Positions 41,443-50,303 are shown, counted from the first letter of the stretch. The stretch: DNA of 64,000 nucleotides from Hymenobacter jejuensis (GCF_006337165.1 NZ_CP040896.1:2356001-2420000), one strand, 5' to 3'. Numbers and translations are program-made. Notes: generated by a model from the letters alone, not told the origin.

Positions 41443-41994
41443 TTAGAGGTTGAAAATTTCCTGAAATATTTCCTGCCACGCGTGCGATCCGCCAAACGCA
41501 AGACCCAGAAAGTAATACCCCAGCCCCACAATCAGCACCCCCACAACCAAACCTGCCCAGCCTCCGAGCAACAACCCGAGTACAATTCCGGCCGCCGTCA
41601 GTCCTAAGCCTAGCAGCAGGTGAAGCTTCTCATGTTTGGCAGCGCTAGCAGCACTGTGGTGCCCTGTGGCCGCGGAGTATTTGCGGGGAAGACTAGGAGC
41701 GGTGATGAAAGTAAGCGCGAATCTTTTTTGCGAAACGCGAGTTGGCAAATTTCTGATTATTAATGTTTTATGTCCTGATCTGGCTACATTGTTTCTGGTA
41801 GTAAGGTGCGACTTAGCGTCTGCCGCCGCCTCTGGCAAGGCCGGCGGCAGACGTTTTAGAGCTATCGGTACGTGGGCCACCGCGCCCGCTTGCGGAAGCG
41901 GCTGCCGGAAAAAGAAGGCTGATTTTTCGCTTCGGCAGCCAGTCAGCAGTAGCACCAGTAGTGTTCCGCATAAGCGCCAGTGTAGCAAGCTCAT
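41443..41994 (-). CDS. Lipoprotein with C-terminal membrane segments
   Basis: The 183-residue product starts with a lipoprotein signal (MSLLHWRLCGTLLVLLLTGC) and has a basic, low-complexity middle. Two adjacent hydrophobic segments follow near the C-terminus (LLGLGLTAAGIVLGLLLGGWAGLVVGVLIVGLGYYFLGL, with GWAG hinge), then a short amphipathic tail (HAWQEIFQEIFNL). No family is recognised. ATG 41994 is chosen for the signal; the upstream frame overlaps rocD. The middle region contains a dyad element and AT-rich codons (ACA TTA ATA ATC AGA). Confidence 0.65.
   Translation of the reverse strand: MSLLHWRLCGTLLVLLLTGCRSEKSAFFFRQPLPQAGAVAHVPIALKRLPPALPEAAADAKSHLTTRNNVARSGHKTLIIRNLPTRVSQKRFALTFITAPSLPRKYSAATGHHSAASAAKHEKLHLLLGLGLTAAGIVLGLLLGGWAGLVVGVLIVGLGYYFLGLAFGGSHAWQEIFQEIFNL
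41743..41773. repeat. 31-bp dyad element inside the lipoprotein gene
   Basis: TGGCAA-N4-CTGATTATTAA-N4-TTATGT. The minus strand reads AATCAG-N4-TTG, one mismatch from the IHF-type core. Confidence 0.5.
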
Positions 41995-42008
41995 AGACTG
42001 AAATTCAA

Positions 42009-42048
42009 AAAAGAAGCGGACCGCCCAATCTTGGGGAATCCGCTTCTT
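42009..42048 (-). terminator. Terminator of rocD
   Basis: A 10-bp stem (AAGAAGCGGA and complement) on the minus strand ends in a run of six T, 21 bases after the rocD stop. Confidence 0.7.
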
Positions 42049-42068
42049 ATAAAGCTTAAAAAGAGAGG

Positions 42069-43313
42069 TTAGAACTCCAAGATGATTTGCTCGATAATGT
42101 CGCACGCATCGTGCAATTGCTCTTCGGTGATGACCAGCGGCGGGGCAAACCGAATGATGTCGCCGTGGGTGGGCTTGGCCAGTACCCCGCGTTCCATCAG
42201 GGTCACGCATACGTCCCAAGCCGTCCGCCCATCATCCGAAGGCCTGATAACCACGGCGTTGAGCAAGCCTTTGCCGCGTACTAGGTCTACGGTTTTGGGA
42301 CATTTTTCCTGCACCCGGCGCATTCGTTCGCGGAATACCTCGCCGAGGATACGGGCATTTTCGGCCAAATGCTCTTCCTGCAACACATCGAGCGCAGCGC
42401 GCATTACGGCGCAAGCCAGCGGGTTGCCGCCGAAAGTAGAGCCGTGCTGACCGGGCTGAATGGTCAGCATCACTTCGTCGCGGGCTAGCACTGCCGACAC
42501 CGGCATCACGCCACCCGACAGCGCTTTGCCCAATACCAAAATATCGGCGTGAACGCCCTCGTAACAAGACGCCAGTAGCTGCCCCGTCCGCCCAAGGCCC
42601 GTCTGGATTTCATCGACGATGAGCAATACTTTATGCGCCTTGCAAAGTGCCTGCGCTTTAGCTAGATACCCTTCCGAAGGCACCACCACGCCTGCTTCCC
42701 CCTGAATGGGCTCGACCAAGAAGGCACAGATGTGCGGGTCGAGCAAGGCTTCTTCCAATGCTTTTAAATCGTCGTAAGGAACTACTTGGTAACCAGGTGA
42801 ATAGGGCCCGAAGCCGCCGGTGCTGTCGGGGTCGGTGCTGAACGAAATGATACCCGTGGTCCGGCCGTGAAAATTGTGCTCGGCGACCACAATGCGCGCT
42901 TGGTTTGGCGCAATACCTTTCTCCTGGTATCCCCATTTGCGGGCCAGCTTAAGCGCCGTTTCGACCGCTTCGGCCCCGGAGTTCATCAGCAGAGCTTTGT
43001 CGTAATTGAATAACTCACACAAATATTTTTCGGCCTCGCCCAGTTGGTCATTGAAGAAAGCCCGTGAAGTAAGCGTGAGTCGCTGCGCCTGCTCAGTCAT
43101 GGCAGCGATTATGCGCGGATGGCAATGGCCCTGATTAACAGCCGAATAGGCCGAGAGAAAATCAAAATAATGCTTGCCTTCCACGTCCCATACGTGTACA
43201 CCCTCGCCGCGGCTTAGCACCACCGGCAATGGGTGGTAATTGTGAGCGCCATAGCGCTCTTCTAGTGCCATCAGTTCTTGGCTGCGGCGGGCGGTGGCAG
43301 AGGTAGCTTCCAT
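42069..43313 (-). CDS. rocD: Ornithine--oxo-acid aminotransferase
   Basis: The 414-residue class III PLP aminotransferase converts ornithine and 2-oxoglutarate to glutamate semialdehyde and glutamate. The ornithine-specific opening [46 protein letters not shown], the [15 protein letters not shown] strand and the PLP lysine in [17 protein letters not shown] are all present. It differs from ArgD at 9.6 kb by the N-terminal block and length. It gives ornithine or arginine catabolism, or a route to proline. It is not linked to arginase here and forms a single-gene unit with its own terminator. Confidence 0.94.
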   Translation of the reverse strand: MEATSATARRSQELMALEERYGAHNYHPLPVVLSRGEGVHVWDVEGKHYFDFLSAYSAVNQGHCHPRIIAAMTEQAQRLTLTSRAFFNDQLGEAEKYLCELFNYDKALLMNSGAEAVETALKLARKWGYQEKGIAPNQARIVVAEHNFHGRTTGIISFSTDPDSTGGFGPYSPGYQVVPYDDLKALEEALLDPHICAFLVEPIQGEAGVVVPSEGYLAKAQALCKAHKVLLIVDEIQTGLGRTGQLLASCYEGVHADILVLGKALSGGVMPVSAVLARDEVMLTIQPGQHGSTFGGNPLACAVMRAALDVLQEEHLAENARILGEVFRERMRRVQEKCPKTVDLVRGKGLLNAVVIRPSDDGRTAWDVCVTLMERGVLAKPTHGDIIRFAPPLVITEEQLHDACDIIEQIILEF

Positions 43314-43449
43314 ATGCGGCGGGTGGATTAAGGGGAAAAGACGGAGGGTACGGCCAGATTCAAAACTACGTAAAAAGGCTGGGAAGCAGTTACAAACACA
43401 CGCTACGAATGAGCGCGCCGAGTACGGAAAATCTTACGAAATAAGTTTT

Positions 43450-43480
43450 GAATAATTGATTGATTATTAATGCTTTATAT
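43450..43480. repeat. 31-bp dyad element
   Basis: GAATAA-N4-TTGATTATTAA-N4-TTATAT. An exact minus-strand IHF-type core (AATCAA-N4-TTA), in the divergent gap between rocD and ridA. Confidence 0.62.
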
Positions 43481-43537
43481 TTTTAAGTTTCAGCAGTTTC
43501 GTTAGTGCGAGAGGGAAAGAACCTATCTTCGCCGCCA

Positions 43538-43918
43538 ATGGAAACCTTGCACCACGAACAAGCACCTAAGGCCGTTGGGCCTTATGCTCAGGCTATTGTC
43601 GCCGGCAATCTGGTCTTTTGCTCCGGCCAAACCCCGCTGAATCCGGCAACAATGCAGATTGAAGCCACCACAATCGAAGACCAGACTAGGCAAGTGTTGC
43701 ATAACCTCGGTATTGTATTGTCTATCAAAGGTTTATCGCTGCAGAATGTAGTGAAGACTACGGTTTTCCTGAAAAATTTCGCCGATTTCGCCCGGATGAA
43801 TGCGGTGTATGCTGACGTGTTTGGCACTCATCGCCCTGCCCGGACTACCGTGGAAGTATCGCGGTTGCCACTCGATGCCTTGGTGGAGATTGAATGTATT
43901 GCCGCGTTGCAGGGTTGA
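43538..43918 (+). CDS. ridA: RidA family enamine/imine deaminase
   Basis: The 126-residue protein matches the RidA (YjgF) fold: APKAVGPYAQAIVAGNLVFCSGQTPLNP at the N-terminus, the substrate Arg in ARTTVEVSRLPLDALVEIECIA at the C-terminus. RidA hydrolyses reactive 2-aminoacrylate and related imines released by PLP enzymes, which fits a cell rich in aminotransferases. ATG 43538 gives the standard length. TATCTTCG, one base from a -7 box, lies only 6 bases before the ATG. It overlaps no neighbour but is seven bases from the DUF5522 gene, so they are probably cotranscribed. Confidence 0.92.
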   Translation: METLHHEQAPKAVGPYAQAIVAGNLVFCSGQTPLNPATMQIEATTIEDQTRQVLHNLGIVLSIKGLSLQNVVKTTVFLKNFADFARMNAVYADVFGTHRPARTTVEVSRLPLDALVEIECIAALQG

Positions 43919-43925
43919 GGGCAAC

Positions 43926-44111
43926 ATGAGTGTTGATACTCCCCAAACACTCCGTCCCGGCGATTATTACTTTACCCCCGAAGGCCTAATGGTGTTCACT
44001 GAGCAATACCATCGGCGGCGTGGCTCGTGCTGCAAAAATGCCTGCCGCCATTGCCCGTGGGGTTTCGGTAGTAAGAAGAAAACTGCATCACAAGGCTTGA
44101 AAACAAGCTAA
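43926..44111 (+). CDS. DUF5522-type small cysteine-rich protein
   Basis: The 61-residue protein [19 protein letters not shown] followed by [17 protein letters not shown] has a CC-x3-C-x2-C cluster near the middle. This is the compact Cys-rich pattern of the DUF5522 family that is common in Bacteroidota; function is unknown, metal binding likely. ATG 43926 starts the conserved part, seven bases after ridA. It is shorter than many annotation thresholds and easily missed. Confidence 0.78.
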   Translation: MSVDTPQTLRPGDYYFTPEGLMVFTEQYHRRRGSCCKNACRHCPWGFGSKKKTASQGLKTS

Positions 44112-44134
44112 TGCGCTATTTTTCAAGCGCCCGG

Positions 44135-44165
44135 TTTGTTACTACCGAACTTATACCGATATTTG
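44135..44165 (+). promoter_or_regulatory. Promoter of rpmB
   Basis: TTTG at 44135-44138, a 19-base spacer, then GATATTTG at 44158-44165, one base from TAnnTTTG. ATG 44209 follows 43 bases later. Confidence 0.55.
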
Positions 44166-44208
44166 CGTCCCTTTTTCTAGCACTGAAACCCATAAGTCCC
44201 TCGATATC

Positions 44209-44448
44209 ATGGCACGAGTTTGTGATCTGACCGGCAAGCGTACCCGCGTAGGCAACAACGTTTCGCACGCCAACAACAAAACCAAGCGTAAATTCTACCC
44301 CAACTTGCAGAAGAAGCGCTTCTACATTCCGGAGGAAGATGCTTGGGTAACGCTGAAAGTGGCTGCCTCCACGATCCGCACTATCAATAAGAACGGCATC
44401 ATGTCGGTGCTGAAGAAAGCCAAAGAGCAAGGCTTCATCGTTTACTAG
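44209..44448 (+). CDS. rpmB: 50S ribosomal protein L28
   Basis: The 79-residue protein begins [34 protein letters not shown] and ends [11 protein letters not shown], a full-length Bacteroidota L28 without the zinc-binding Cys set. It belongs to the large ribosomal subunit. A promoter with the phylum consensus precedes it, and a distant terminator (44627-44679) ends the transcript, leaving about 180 nt of 3' sequence before the hairpin. L33 follows with its own promoter. Confidence 0.97.
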   Translation: MARVCDLTGKRTRVGNNVSHANNKTKRKFYPNLQKKRFYIPEEDAWVTLKVAASTIRTINKNGIMSVLKKAKEQGFIVY

Positions 44449-44873
44449 AGCAACCTGAGTTCAGGTATCTCCTGCAAGTTCAGGAATGAGCGATCGGTAA
44501 ACGGTTGGGCTTGGCTTGTTGCTCGCTATTTTGCCTATGCTATAGCTCAGGTACACTAGTTGGCATCTTGATTCGATGCTTTTGTTCAGCATCTGTTTGC
44601 AGGTTTTCCGAGTTCTGATTTGAATAGCAGAGAGCGCGCCCCAGTATCGCAAGAAGGGGGCGCGCTCTCTGCGTTTTTTGTTGCGTAGAGGTCAGTTACT
44701 GCTTGAAGGGTTGTTGTTGGCTCCGAAATGTCTGTCAGCCTCGGTAATCACTCGGTTGTCAATACGGTAACTTATTAACCAGCACTGCTCTAAATTGAGG
44801 AAGCAGGCAGAATGCCAAGCAACGTTTACAACACTTTCTGCAACTGAGTGTTTGGCATTTTCGAAAACCCTCG
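44449..44873. other. Non-coding region between rpmB and rpmG
   Basis: A 425-base stretch lacks a supported gene. From 44449 to 44626 it is moderately structured (for example CCTGAGTTCAGG near the start) and may be a long 3' UTR or a small RNA ending at the strong terminator. 44680-44850 has nothing clear, then the rpmG promoter begins. I found no tRNA clover-leaf. Confidence 0.4.
44627..44679 (+). terminator. Strong Rho-independent terminator
   Basis: A perfect 16-bp stem (GCAGAGAGCGCGCCCC and complement) with a 14-base loop is followed by GTTTTTTG. It is 178 bases downstream of the rpmB stop. Confidence 0.85.
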
Positions 44874-44881
44874 TACCTTTG
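44851..44881 (+). promoter_or_regulatory. Promoter of rpmG
   Basis: TTTG at 44851-44854, exactly 19 bases, then TACCTTTG at 44874-44881: a full match to the Bacteroidota housekeeping promoter. ATG 44911 lies 30 bases downstream. Confidence 0.82.
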
Positions 44882-44910
44882 CAGTCCTTAATCCAAAAAC
44901 CCAAGTCGAG

Positions 44911-45093
44911 ATGGCTAAGAAAGGAAACCGGGTGCAGGTAATCCTCGAGTGCACTGAGCACAAGAACTCGGGTCAGCCGGGCACCTCGCGCTACATTACC
45001 ACCAAGAATCGCAAAAATACTCCTGAGCGCATTGAGTTGAAAAAATACAACTCTGTTCTCAAGAAAATGACCGTCCACAAGGAAATCAAGTAA
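44911..45093 (+). CDS. rpmG: 50S ribosomal protein L33
   Basis: The 60-residue protein [21 protein letters not shown] onward, with [22 protein letters not shown], is L33 of the large subunit. ATG 44911 gives the standard N-terminus, 30 bases after the -7 box of the best promoter in the window. The zinc-binding cysteines of some L33 forms are absent (single Cys in ILECTEH). It is followed eight bases later by the DUF4295 gene and is cotranscribed with it. Confidence 0.96.
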   Translation: MAKKGNRVQVILECTEHKNSGQPGTSRYITTKNRKNTPERIELKKYNSVLKKMTVHKEIK

Positions 45094-45100
45094 TTGAGAG

Positions 45101-45262
45101 ATGGCTAAGAAAGTAGTAGCAACCCTGAAAACAACAGGCGGTAAAGACTGGGCTAAGGTCATCCGCGCTGTCAAGTCTGAAAAAACCGGTGCTTATACCT
45201 TCCGTGAGGAAATGGTGCCAGTTGACAAAGTGCAAGATTACTTGGCTACCGGCGTCAAGTAA
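45101..45262 (+). CDS. DUF4295 small basic protein (Bacteroidota ribosome-linked)
   Basis: A 53-residue protein, MAKKVVATLKTTGGKDWAK to YLATGVK, lies directly behind rpmG. Its length, basic composition and position match the DUF4295 family, found next to rpmG across Bacteroidota and thought to be ribosome-associated. The function is not known. It is short enough to fall below most ORF length cut-offs. A terminator stem follows at 45298. Confidence 0.85.
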   Translation: MAKKVVATLKTTGGKDWAKVIRAVKSEKTGAYTFREEMVPVDKVQDYLATGVK

Positions 45263-45297
45263 TTTCGGCCTTTCGTGGCAACCCAAACGAAGTGAAG

Positions 45298-45323
45298 AAG
45301 TCCCGCCAGCGTGGGACTTTTTT
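45298..45323 (+). terminator. Terminator of the rpmG-DUF4295 unit
   Basis: AAGTCCC and GGGACTT pair around GCCAGCGT, followed by TTTT, 36 bases after the DUF4295 stop. Confidence 0.75.
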
Positions 45324-45452
45324 GCGTTGATAGGGCAAGCTTACCGTCCGTCGTTGAACAAGAACTGCTTAGGCTTCTGAATCTGGTTGGCTTCAACGAT
45401 TACCGTTCAATGGCGGGTGGGAATAAGCCCCACCCCTATATCCTTACCCACC

Positions 45453-46427
45453 ATGGGACTTTTCGATTTCTTCAAGAAGGACAAAGAGAGCAAAGAGCAG
45501 CAGGAGTCGTTGGACAAGGGTCTGGAAAAGACCAAAACCAGCTTTTTCGATCAACTCAGCAAAGCGGTAGTCGGTAAGTCAAAGGTCGACGAAGAAGTAC
45601 TCGACGACTTGGAAAGTCTGCTTGTGCATGCCGATGTGGGCATTGACACGACCGTAAAAGTCATCGACCGCATTGAGAAGCGTGTAGCCCGCGACAAATA
45701 CGTGGGCACCGGTGATCTTGACCGCATTCTGCGCGAGGAAATTGCGGCGCTTCTGGAAGAAAATAATACGGGCAGCGCCATTCTCGACCGTCCCGACAAC
45801 GGCGAGTACACCGGACCCTTTGTGGTGATGGTAGTGGGCGTAAACGGGGTTGGCAAAACGACAACCATCGGCAAGTTGGCGCATCGCTTCCATTCGGCTG
45901 GTAAAAAAGTAGTATTGGGCGCGGCTGATACGTTCCGCGCGGCGGCCGTCGATCAACTCATTGTTTGGGGGCAGCGCGTGGGCGTGCAGGTTATTTCGCA
46001 CGGCATGAACACCGACCCTGCTTCGGTAGCTTACGATGCCGTGAAACGGGGCGTGGAAATGCAAGCCGACGTAGTAATTATCGATACGGCCGGCCGCTTG
46101 CATAACAAGGTGAACCTGATGAACGAGCTGACCAAGATCAAGCGCGTGATGCAGAAGGTAATCCCGGATGCACCGCACGAAGTCCTTTTGGTGCTCGACG
46201 GCAGCACCGGCCAAAATGCGTTCCTGCAGGCCAAAGAATTTACCAAAGCCACTGAAGTGTCGGCTCTGGCCATTACTAAGCTCGACGGCACAGCCAAGGG
46301 CGGCGTGGTAATCGGCATTTCCGATCAATTTAACATTCCGGTGCGCTACATCGGGGTGGGAGAGAAGATGACCGACTTGCAGTTATTTGATCGGCATACT
46401 TACGTTAACTCGCTCTTTTCGAAGTAG
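45453..46427 (+). CDS. ftsY: Signal recognition particle receptor FtsY
   Basis: The 324-residue SRP GTPase targets ribosomes to the Sec translocon. It has a short acidic A domain (MGLFDFFKKDKESKEQQES), the N domain, and the G domain with VVGVNGVGKTTTIGKLA (P-loop), DTFRAAAVDQL, IIDTAGRLHNK and TKLDGTAKGG. The short A region is usual in Bacteroidota. ATG 45453 gives MGLFDFF, the common FtsY opening; the longer frame is not conserved-like. It stands alone between two terminated units. Confidence 0.97.
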   Translation: MGLFDFFKKDKESKEQQESLDKGLEKTKTSFFDQLSKAVVGKSKVDEEVLDDLESLLVHADVGIDTTVKVIDRIEKRVARDKYVGTGDLDRILREEIAALLEENNTGSAILDRPDNGEYTGPFVVMVVGVNGVGKTTTIGKLAHRFHSAGKKVVLGAADTFRAAAVDQLIVWGQRVGVQVISHGMNTDPASVAYDAVKRGVEMQADVVIIDTAGRLHNKVNLMNELTKIKRVMQKVIPDAPHEVLLVLDGSTGQNAFLQAKEFTKATEVSALAITKLDGTAKGGVVIGISDQFNIPVRYIGVGEKMTDLQLFDRHTYVNSLFSK

Positions 46428-46525
46428 ATCTACGTTTTACTTCGCCTGGTAGCGTTGCTTGAACTTTACCGGCGGCGATTGCCGTTCAACGATTCGCGAG
46501 CTACAACCTCGCGGCACAATACAGT

Positions 46526-47842
46526 ATGAAAGTCAGAAACCAGCAGGCCAACAAAGTCAACGTCATTACGCTCGGGTGCTCCAAAAACGTGGTTGACTCC
46601 GAAGTGCTGATGGGCCAGCTCAAAGCCAATAACTTCGACGTTACACACGAAGCCGAGAAGTCCGATGCAAACATCGTCATCATCAATACCTGCGGCTTCA
46701 TCGACAACGCCAAGCAAGAAAGTATTGATACCATCCTGCGCTATGCCGACGAGAAGGAAGCAGGCAAGTTAAACAAGCTTTATGTAACCGGTTGTTTATC
46801 ACAGCGTTATAAAGACGACTTGGAGGCAGAGATTCCGCAGGTTGATGCGTATTTCGGAACGCTTGAGTTGCCACAGCTACTCAAGACGCTCGAAGCCGAC
46901 TACATGCACGAGCTGGTTGGCGAGCGCATCCTGACTACGCCAAAGCATTTCGCTTATTTCAAAATTGCCGAGGGCTGCAACCGGCCCTGCTCCTTTTGCG
47001 CCATACCGCTGATGCGCGGCAAGCACATCGACCGGCCAATTGAGGACCTTGTGAAAGAAGCCAAGCGTCTGGCATCGATGGGTACGAAAGAGTTGATTCT
47101 GATTGCGCAAGACCTGACGTATTACGGTTTGCAACACTACGGCGAGCGCAAGTTGGCCGATCTGCTCCGCAACTTGTCGGATGTGAATGGCATCGACTGG
47201 ATTCGGCTGCAATATGCCTATCCGTCGCAGTTTCCATTGGAAGCCTTGGACGTGATGGCTGAGCGCTCGAATATCTGCAACTACTTGGACATGCCGTTGC
47301 AGCATATTTCGGATAACATGCTGAAAACCATGCGCCGCGGCATCACGAAGCGCCGCACGGTAGAGTTGGTTGATACCATCCGGCAACGTGTGCCCGACAT
47401 TGCGTTGCGCACTACGCTCATCGCGGGACACCCCGGCGAAACGCAGCAGGATTTCGAAGACCTCTACGAATTTGTCGAGCAGACGCGCTTTGATCGCTTG
47501 GGCATTTTCACGTATTCGCACGAAGAGAATACGCATTCGTATTCGCTAGCCGACGACGTGCCCGCCGAAGTGAAGCAAGACCGCGCCGACCAGATCATGG
47601 AGTTGCAACAAGGCATTTCGCTGGAACTCAACGAGCAGAAAATCGGCAACGTGTACAAAGTGCTTTTCGACCGCAAGGAAAGCGGGTACTTCGTGGGCCG
47701 TACCGAGTTCGATTCGCCTGAAGTGGATAACGAAGTGCTGGTATCCGCCACCCCCGATACGTTCGTCCGGCTCGGCGACTTCGCTACCGTGCAGATCAAC
47801 GACGCTTCCGACTTCGACTTGTACGGCAAGCTAGTGCAATAG
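46526..47842 (+). CDS. rimO: Ribosomal protein S12 methylthiotransferase RimO
   Basis: The 438-residue radical-SAM enzyme methylthiolates Asp of ribosomal protein S12. The N-terminal UPF0004 domain has VITLGCSKNVVDSEVLMGQL and NTCGFID (first FeS cluster). The radical-SAM motif is CNRPCSFC (about residues 151-158), and a TRAM domain ends the protein. SKNVVDSE distinguishes RimO from MiaB. A dyad element lies in the N-terminal third and coincides with AT-rich codons (TTA TCA … TAT AAA). Confidence 0.95.
   Translation: MKVRNQQANKVNVITLGCSKNVVDSEVLMGQLKANNFDVTHEAEKSDANIVIINTCGFIDNAKQESIDTILRYADEKEAGKLNKLYVTGCLSQRYKDDLEAEIPQVDAYFGTLELPQLLKTLEADYMHELVGERILTTPKHFAYFKIAEGCNRPCSFCAIPLMRGKHIDRPIEDLVKEAKRLASMGTKELILIAQDLTYYGLQHYGERKLADLLRNLSDVNGIDWIRLQYAYPSQFPLEALDVMAERSNICNYLDMPLQHISDNMLKTMRRGITKRRTVELVDTIRQRVPDIALRTTLIAGHPGETQQDFEDLYEFVEQTRFDRLGIFTYSHEENTHSYSLADDVPAEVKQDRADQIMELQQGISLELNEQKIGNVYKVLFDRKESGYFVGRTEFDSPEVDNEVLVSATPDTFVRLGDFATVQINDASDFDLYGKLVQ
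46782..46812. repeat. 31-bp dyad element inside rimO
   Basis: ATGTAA-N4-TTGTTTATCAC-N4-TTATAA. It encodes residues around VTGCLSQRYK and has both outer arms. Confidence 0.5.
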
Positions 47843-47873
47843 CCCGCTTGTGTCTTACCAAATACGATTTGCG

Positions 47874-47901
47874 CAGCGGCGGCCCCAATGGGCCGCCGCT
47901 G
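47874..47901. terminator. Hairpin after rimO
   Basis: A perfect 12-bp GC-rich stem (CAGCGGCGGCCC and complement) with a 4-base loop, 31 bases after the rimO stop. The T run is weak, so this may be a pause or mRNA-stabilising hairpin. Confidence 0.55.
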
Positions 47902-47925
47902 CTGTTAAAAGCGTTTTATAGGCAT

Positions 47926-47956
47926 CAACAAGTATTTGATCGTCAATTAATTAACT
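47926..47956. repeat. 31-bp dyad element
   Basis: CAACAA-N4-TTGATCGTCAA-N4-TTAACT. The minus strand has GATCAA-N4-TTG. It lies between rimO and bshC, behind the hairpin. Confidence 0.5.
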
Positions 47957-48106
47957 TATTCATCCTGTTGTGGTCGCCCTATTTAAGGATGCGCCGTAAA
48001 AACTTGTACCGAACCTGCGGGTTGTGCTGAGAACCTGCGCGTGAGCAGGCTTGGGCGCAGGTCGGCTTTTTTATGAACTTGCGCCCGCAAATCCCACAGA
48101 CTCATC

Positions 48107-49699
48107 ATGCCCCTGCATACGCTTTCTTACGCCGCCACCGGCGCGTTTTCCCCGCTGCTAACCGATTATTTGGCCCAAAAACCAGCTGTAAAGCAGTTTT
48201 ATCATCGCTTTCCGGTGCTGGAAGAGTTTGGGGCTCAGATAGAAGAGAAACGGGCGGCTTACTCGCCCGAAGCCCGGCAACGGCTGGTGAAGTCGCTTCA
48301 AACGCAATACGCTCGGCTGGGCGATGTGCGCCCGGAAGTGCGCGCCAACCTGAATCTTCTGGCCAAGGACACTACCTTCACTGTCGTCACGGGGCACCAG
48401 CTTAATCTTTTTACCGGGCCCCTGTACTTTTTGTATAAGGTGGTGACTACCATTAAGTTGTGTAGGCAGTTGAAAGAAGCTTACCCGCAATATGACTTCG
48501 TGCCGGTGTATTGGATGGCAACCGAAGACCACGATTTTGCCGAGATCAACCACTTCAATCTTTTTGGAAAGCGTTACGAATGGCAGTCGGGGCAAGTAGG
48601 TGGGCCGGTAGGCCGGCTTGCGCTCGATGGCTTAGCCGATCAGGTGCTGGATCAGCTGCCCGCCGAGGTGCCTGCATCTTTTCAGGCTGCTTACCGCGAA
48701 TCAGGTACGCTGGCTGAGGCCATGCAACGCCTTGTGTATGAGTTGTTTGGTGAATATGGATTAGTGAGCCTAGATGCCGACGACCCGGATTTAAAGCAGA
48801 CCTTGGTGCCGGTGCTGGAGCGCGAAATCACGGAGCAGGTTTCCAACCGGGCTGTGCAAGCCGCCAGCGAGCAGCTTGCCGCCGCGGGCTACAAGCCGCA
48901 AGTGTACTCTCGGCCGCTCAACCTGTTTTTCCTAACGGACGACGGTCGCCGCGAGCGCCTTGAGTTTGATGCGGAACTGGATTGCGTACAAGTCCGGATT
49001 CGGAATACCAGCCGCTGCCATAGCCAACAAGAACTGCTGGAGCTGGCGCGCCAGCATCCCGAATATTTTAGCCCAAATGTGGTCTTAAGGCCTCTGTATC
49101 AAGAGCTTCTGCTGCCAAACCTGTGTTACGTGGGTGGTGGCGCTGAAGTAGCGTATTGGTTTCAGTTCAAAAAAGTATTCGACGAGTTTCAGGTGCCGTT
49201 TCCTATCCTGTTGCCGCGCAATTCGGCCTTATACTTGGGCAAAGCGAACGCAGGCAAACTACGCAAGTTGGGGGTGACACCAACCGAGGTTTTCAAGCCG
49301 TTGCCGGAGCTTAAGAAACAAGTAGGCGCCTTGCTGGGGCAGGAAGAAGTGAGCTTGTCAGAACAGCAAAAAGCGCTGGCCGAGACATTTAAGCAAATAA
49401 CAGAGCTGGCTCAGCGCCTCGACCCGACCTTGGTAAAAACCGTCGCCGCCGAAGCCCAAAAAACAGCCGGCAGCTTGGCCGGCCTAGAAAAGCGCCTGAG
49501 CAAAGCTGCCGAATCGAAACACGAAACAGCGTATTCGCAGCTGACGGCACTGAAGGACAAGCTTTTCCCCGGCGGCGAGCTCCAGGAGCGCGTTGACAAC
49601 ATGCTGTCGATCCTGATTAATAACCCGCAGTTTATCAAACAGTTGCTCGAGGCTTTCGATCCGCTGGCGTTGGACTTTGTAATTGTAGAAGAAGAGTAA
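48107..49699 (+). CDS. bshC: Bacillithiol biosynthesis cysteine-adding enzyme BshC
   Basis: The 530-residue protein matches BshC in length and motifs: VVTGHQLNLFTGPLYFLYKVVTTIKL near residue 95, FVPVYWMATEDHDFAEINHF, the core GGGAEVAYWFQFK, a C-terminal coiled-coil and a last helix ending DFVIVEEE. BshC adds cysteine to glucosaminyl-malate in the last step of bacillithiol synthesis, the low-molecular-weight thiol that replaces glutathione in this phylum. bshA and bshB are not in the window. The cyclo-ligase gene follows 25 bases later, probably in one operon. Confidence 0.94.
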   Translation: MPLHTLSYAATGAFSPLLTDYLAQKPAVKQFYHRFPVLEEFGAQIEEKRAAYSPEARQRLVKSLQTQYARLGDVRPEVRANLNLLAKDTTFTVVTGHQLNLFTGPLYFLYKVVTTIKLCRQLKEAYPQYDFVPVYWMATEDHDFAEINHFNLFGKRYEWQSGQVGGPVGRLALDGLADQVLDQLPAEVPASFQAAYRESGTLAEAMQRLVYELFGEYGLVSLDADDPDLKQTLVPVLEREITEQVSNRAVQAASEQLAAAGYKPQVYSRPLNLFFLTDDGRRERLEFDAELDCVQVRIRNTSRCHSQQELLELARQHPEYFSPNVVLRPLYQELLLPNLCYVGGGAEVAYWFQFKKVFDEFQVPFPILLPRNSALYLGKANAGKLRKLGVTPTEVFKPLPELKKQVGALLGQEEVSLSEQQKALAETFKQITELAQRLDPTLVKTVAAEAQKTAGSLAGLEKRLSKAAESKHETAYSQLTALKDKLFPGGELQERVDNMLSILINNPQFIKQLLEAFDPLALDFVIVEEE

Positions 49700-49724
49700 G
49701 CGAGCCGCCGCACCCCAGCTTCCT

Positions 49725-50303
49725 ATGGTAAAAGCTGAACTTCGACGCCAAATGCTGGCCCGTCGCCGGGCGCTGGCTAAGTCCGAGCTGGAAGACCGCA
49801 GCAATCGGCTAAGCGAGCACTTATTCCGGGAGTTTGCAATAACCAAGTGGCGGTGGTTGCACGTATTTCTGCCGGCCGTCGGCCAACATGAGCCCGATAC
49901 CTGGAAGATTATCTCTCGGATCTGGGCTGAGAAGCTACGTTTGCAAATTGCGGTACCCGTTGTGCAACCGGATGGCAAAACCCTGCGCCATTACCATCTC
50001 ACCCCCACGACGCAACTGGCCGAGAGCCACTGGCATATTCCTGAGCCTCAGGGGGCTACTGAAGTGGCTCCTGCAGCCTTCGATGCAGTATTGGTGCCGC
50101 TTTTAGCCTTTGACAAAGCAGGGCATCGGGTGGGCTACGGCAAAGGCTTCTACGACCGATTTTTGCAGGAATGCCGGCCGGACGCGCTGCGAATTGGGCT
50201 GAGCTTGGAGCCGCCTGTGGAGCGCATCAGTGATGCTTGGGAAGGCGACATGCCGCTACACGCTTGCCTGACACCAGAGCAAGTGTATTGGTTTGAAGAG
50301 TAA
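49725..50303 (+). CDS. 5-formyltetrahydrofolate cyclo-ligase
   Basis: The 192-residue enzyme converts 5-formyl-THF to methenyl-THF with ATP. The N-terminal basic KAELRRQMLARRRAL, the substrate loop in VPLLAFDKAGHRVGYGKGFYDRFLQ (GYGKGFYDR) and the final GISLEPP-like IGLSLEPPVERI are characteristic. ATG 49725 is 25 bases after the bshC stop. The family is also known as MTHFS or YgfA/FAU1. No other folate gene is near, so context does not explain the pairing with bshC. Confidence 0.93.
   Translation: MVKAELRRQMLARRRALAKSELEDRSNRLSEHLFREFAITKWRWLHVFLPAVGQHEPDTWKIISRIWAEKLRLQIAVPVVQPDGKTLRHYHLTPTTQLAESHWHIPEPQGATEVAPAAFDAVLVPLLAFDKAGHRVGYGKGFYDRFLQECRPDALRIGLSLEPPVERISDAWEGDMPLHACLTPEQVYWFEE

Noticed and set aside
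44510..44600. A tRNA-like patch (GCTATAGCTCAGGTACAC with TTCGATGC).
   Set aside because: No acceptor stem, anticodon arm or GTTCGA loop can be arranged; it is not a tRNA.
47848..48030. A 60-codon plus-strand frame between rimO and bshC.
   Set aside because: It spans a GC-rich hairpin and a dyad element, has no ribosomal context and no codon bias.
49633..49645. An exact IHF-type core (TATCAA-N4-TTG) inside bshC.
   Set aside because: It encodes ordinary codons (TTT ATC AAA CAG TTG) without AT enrichment and lacks the opposite half, so chance is enough.
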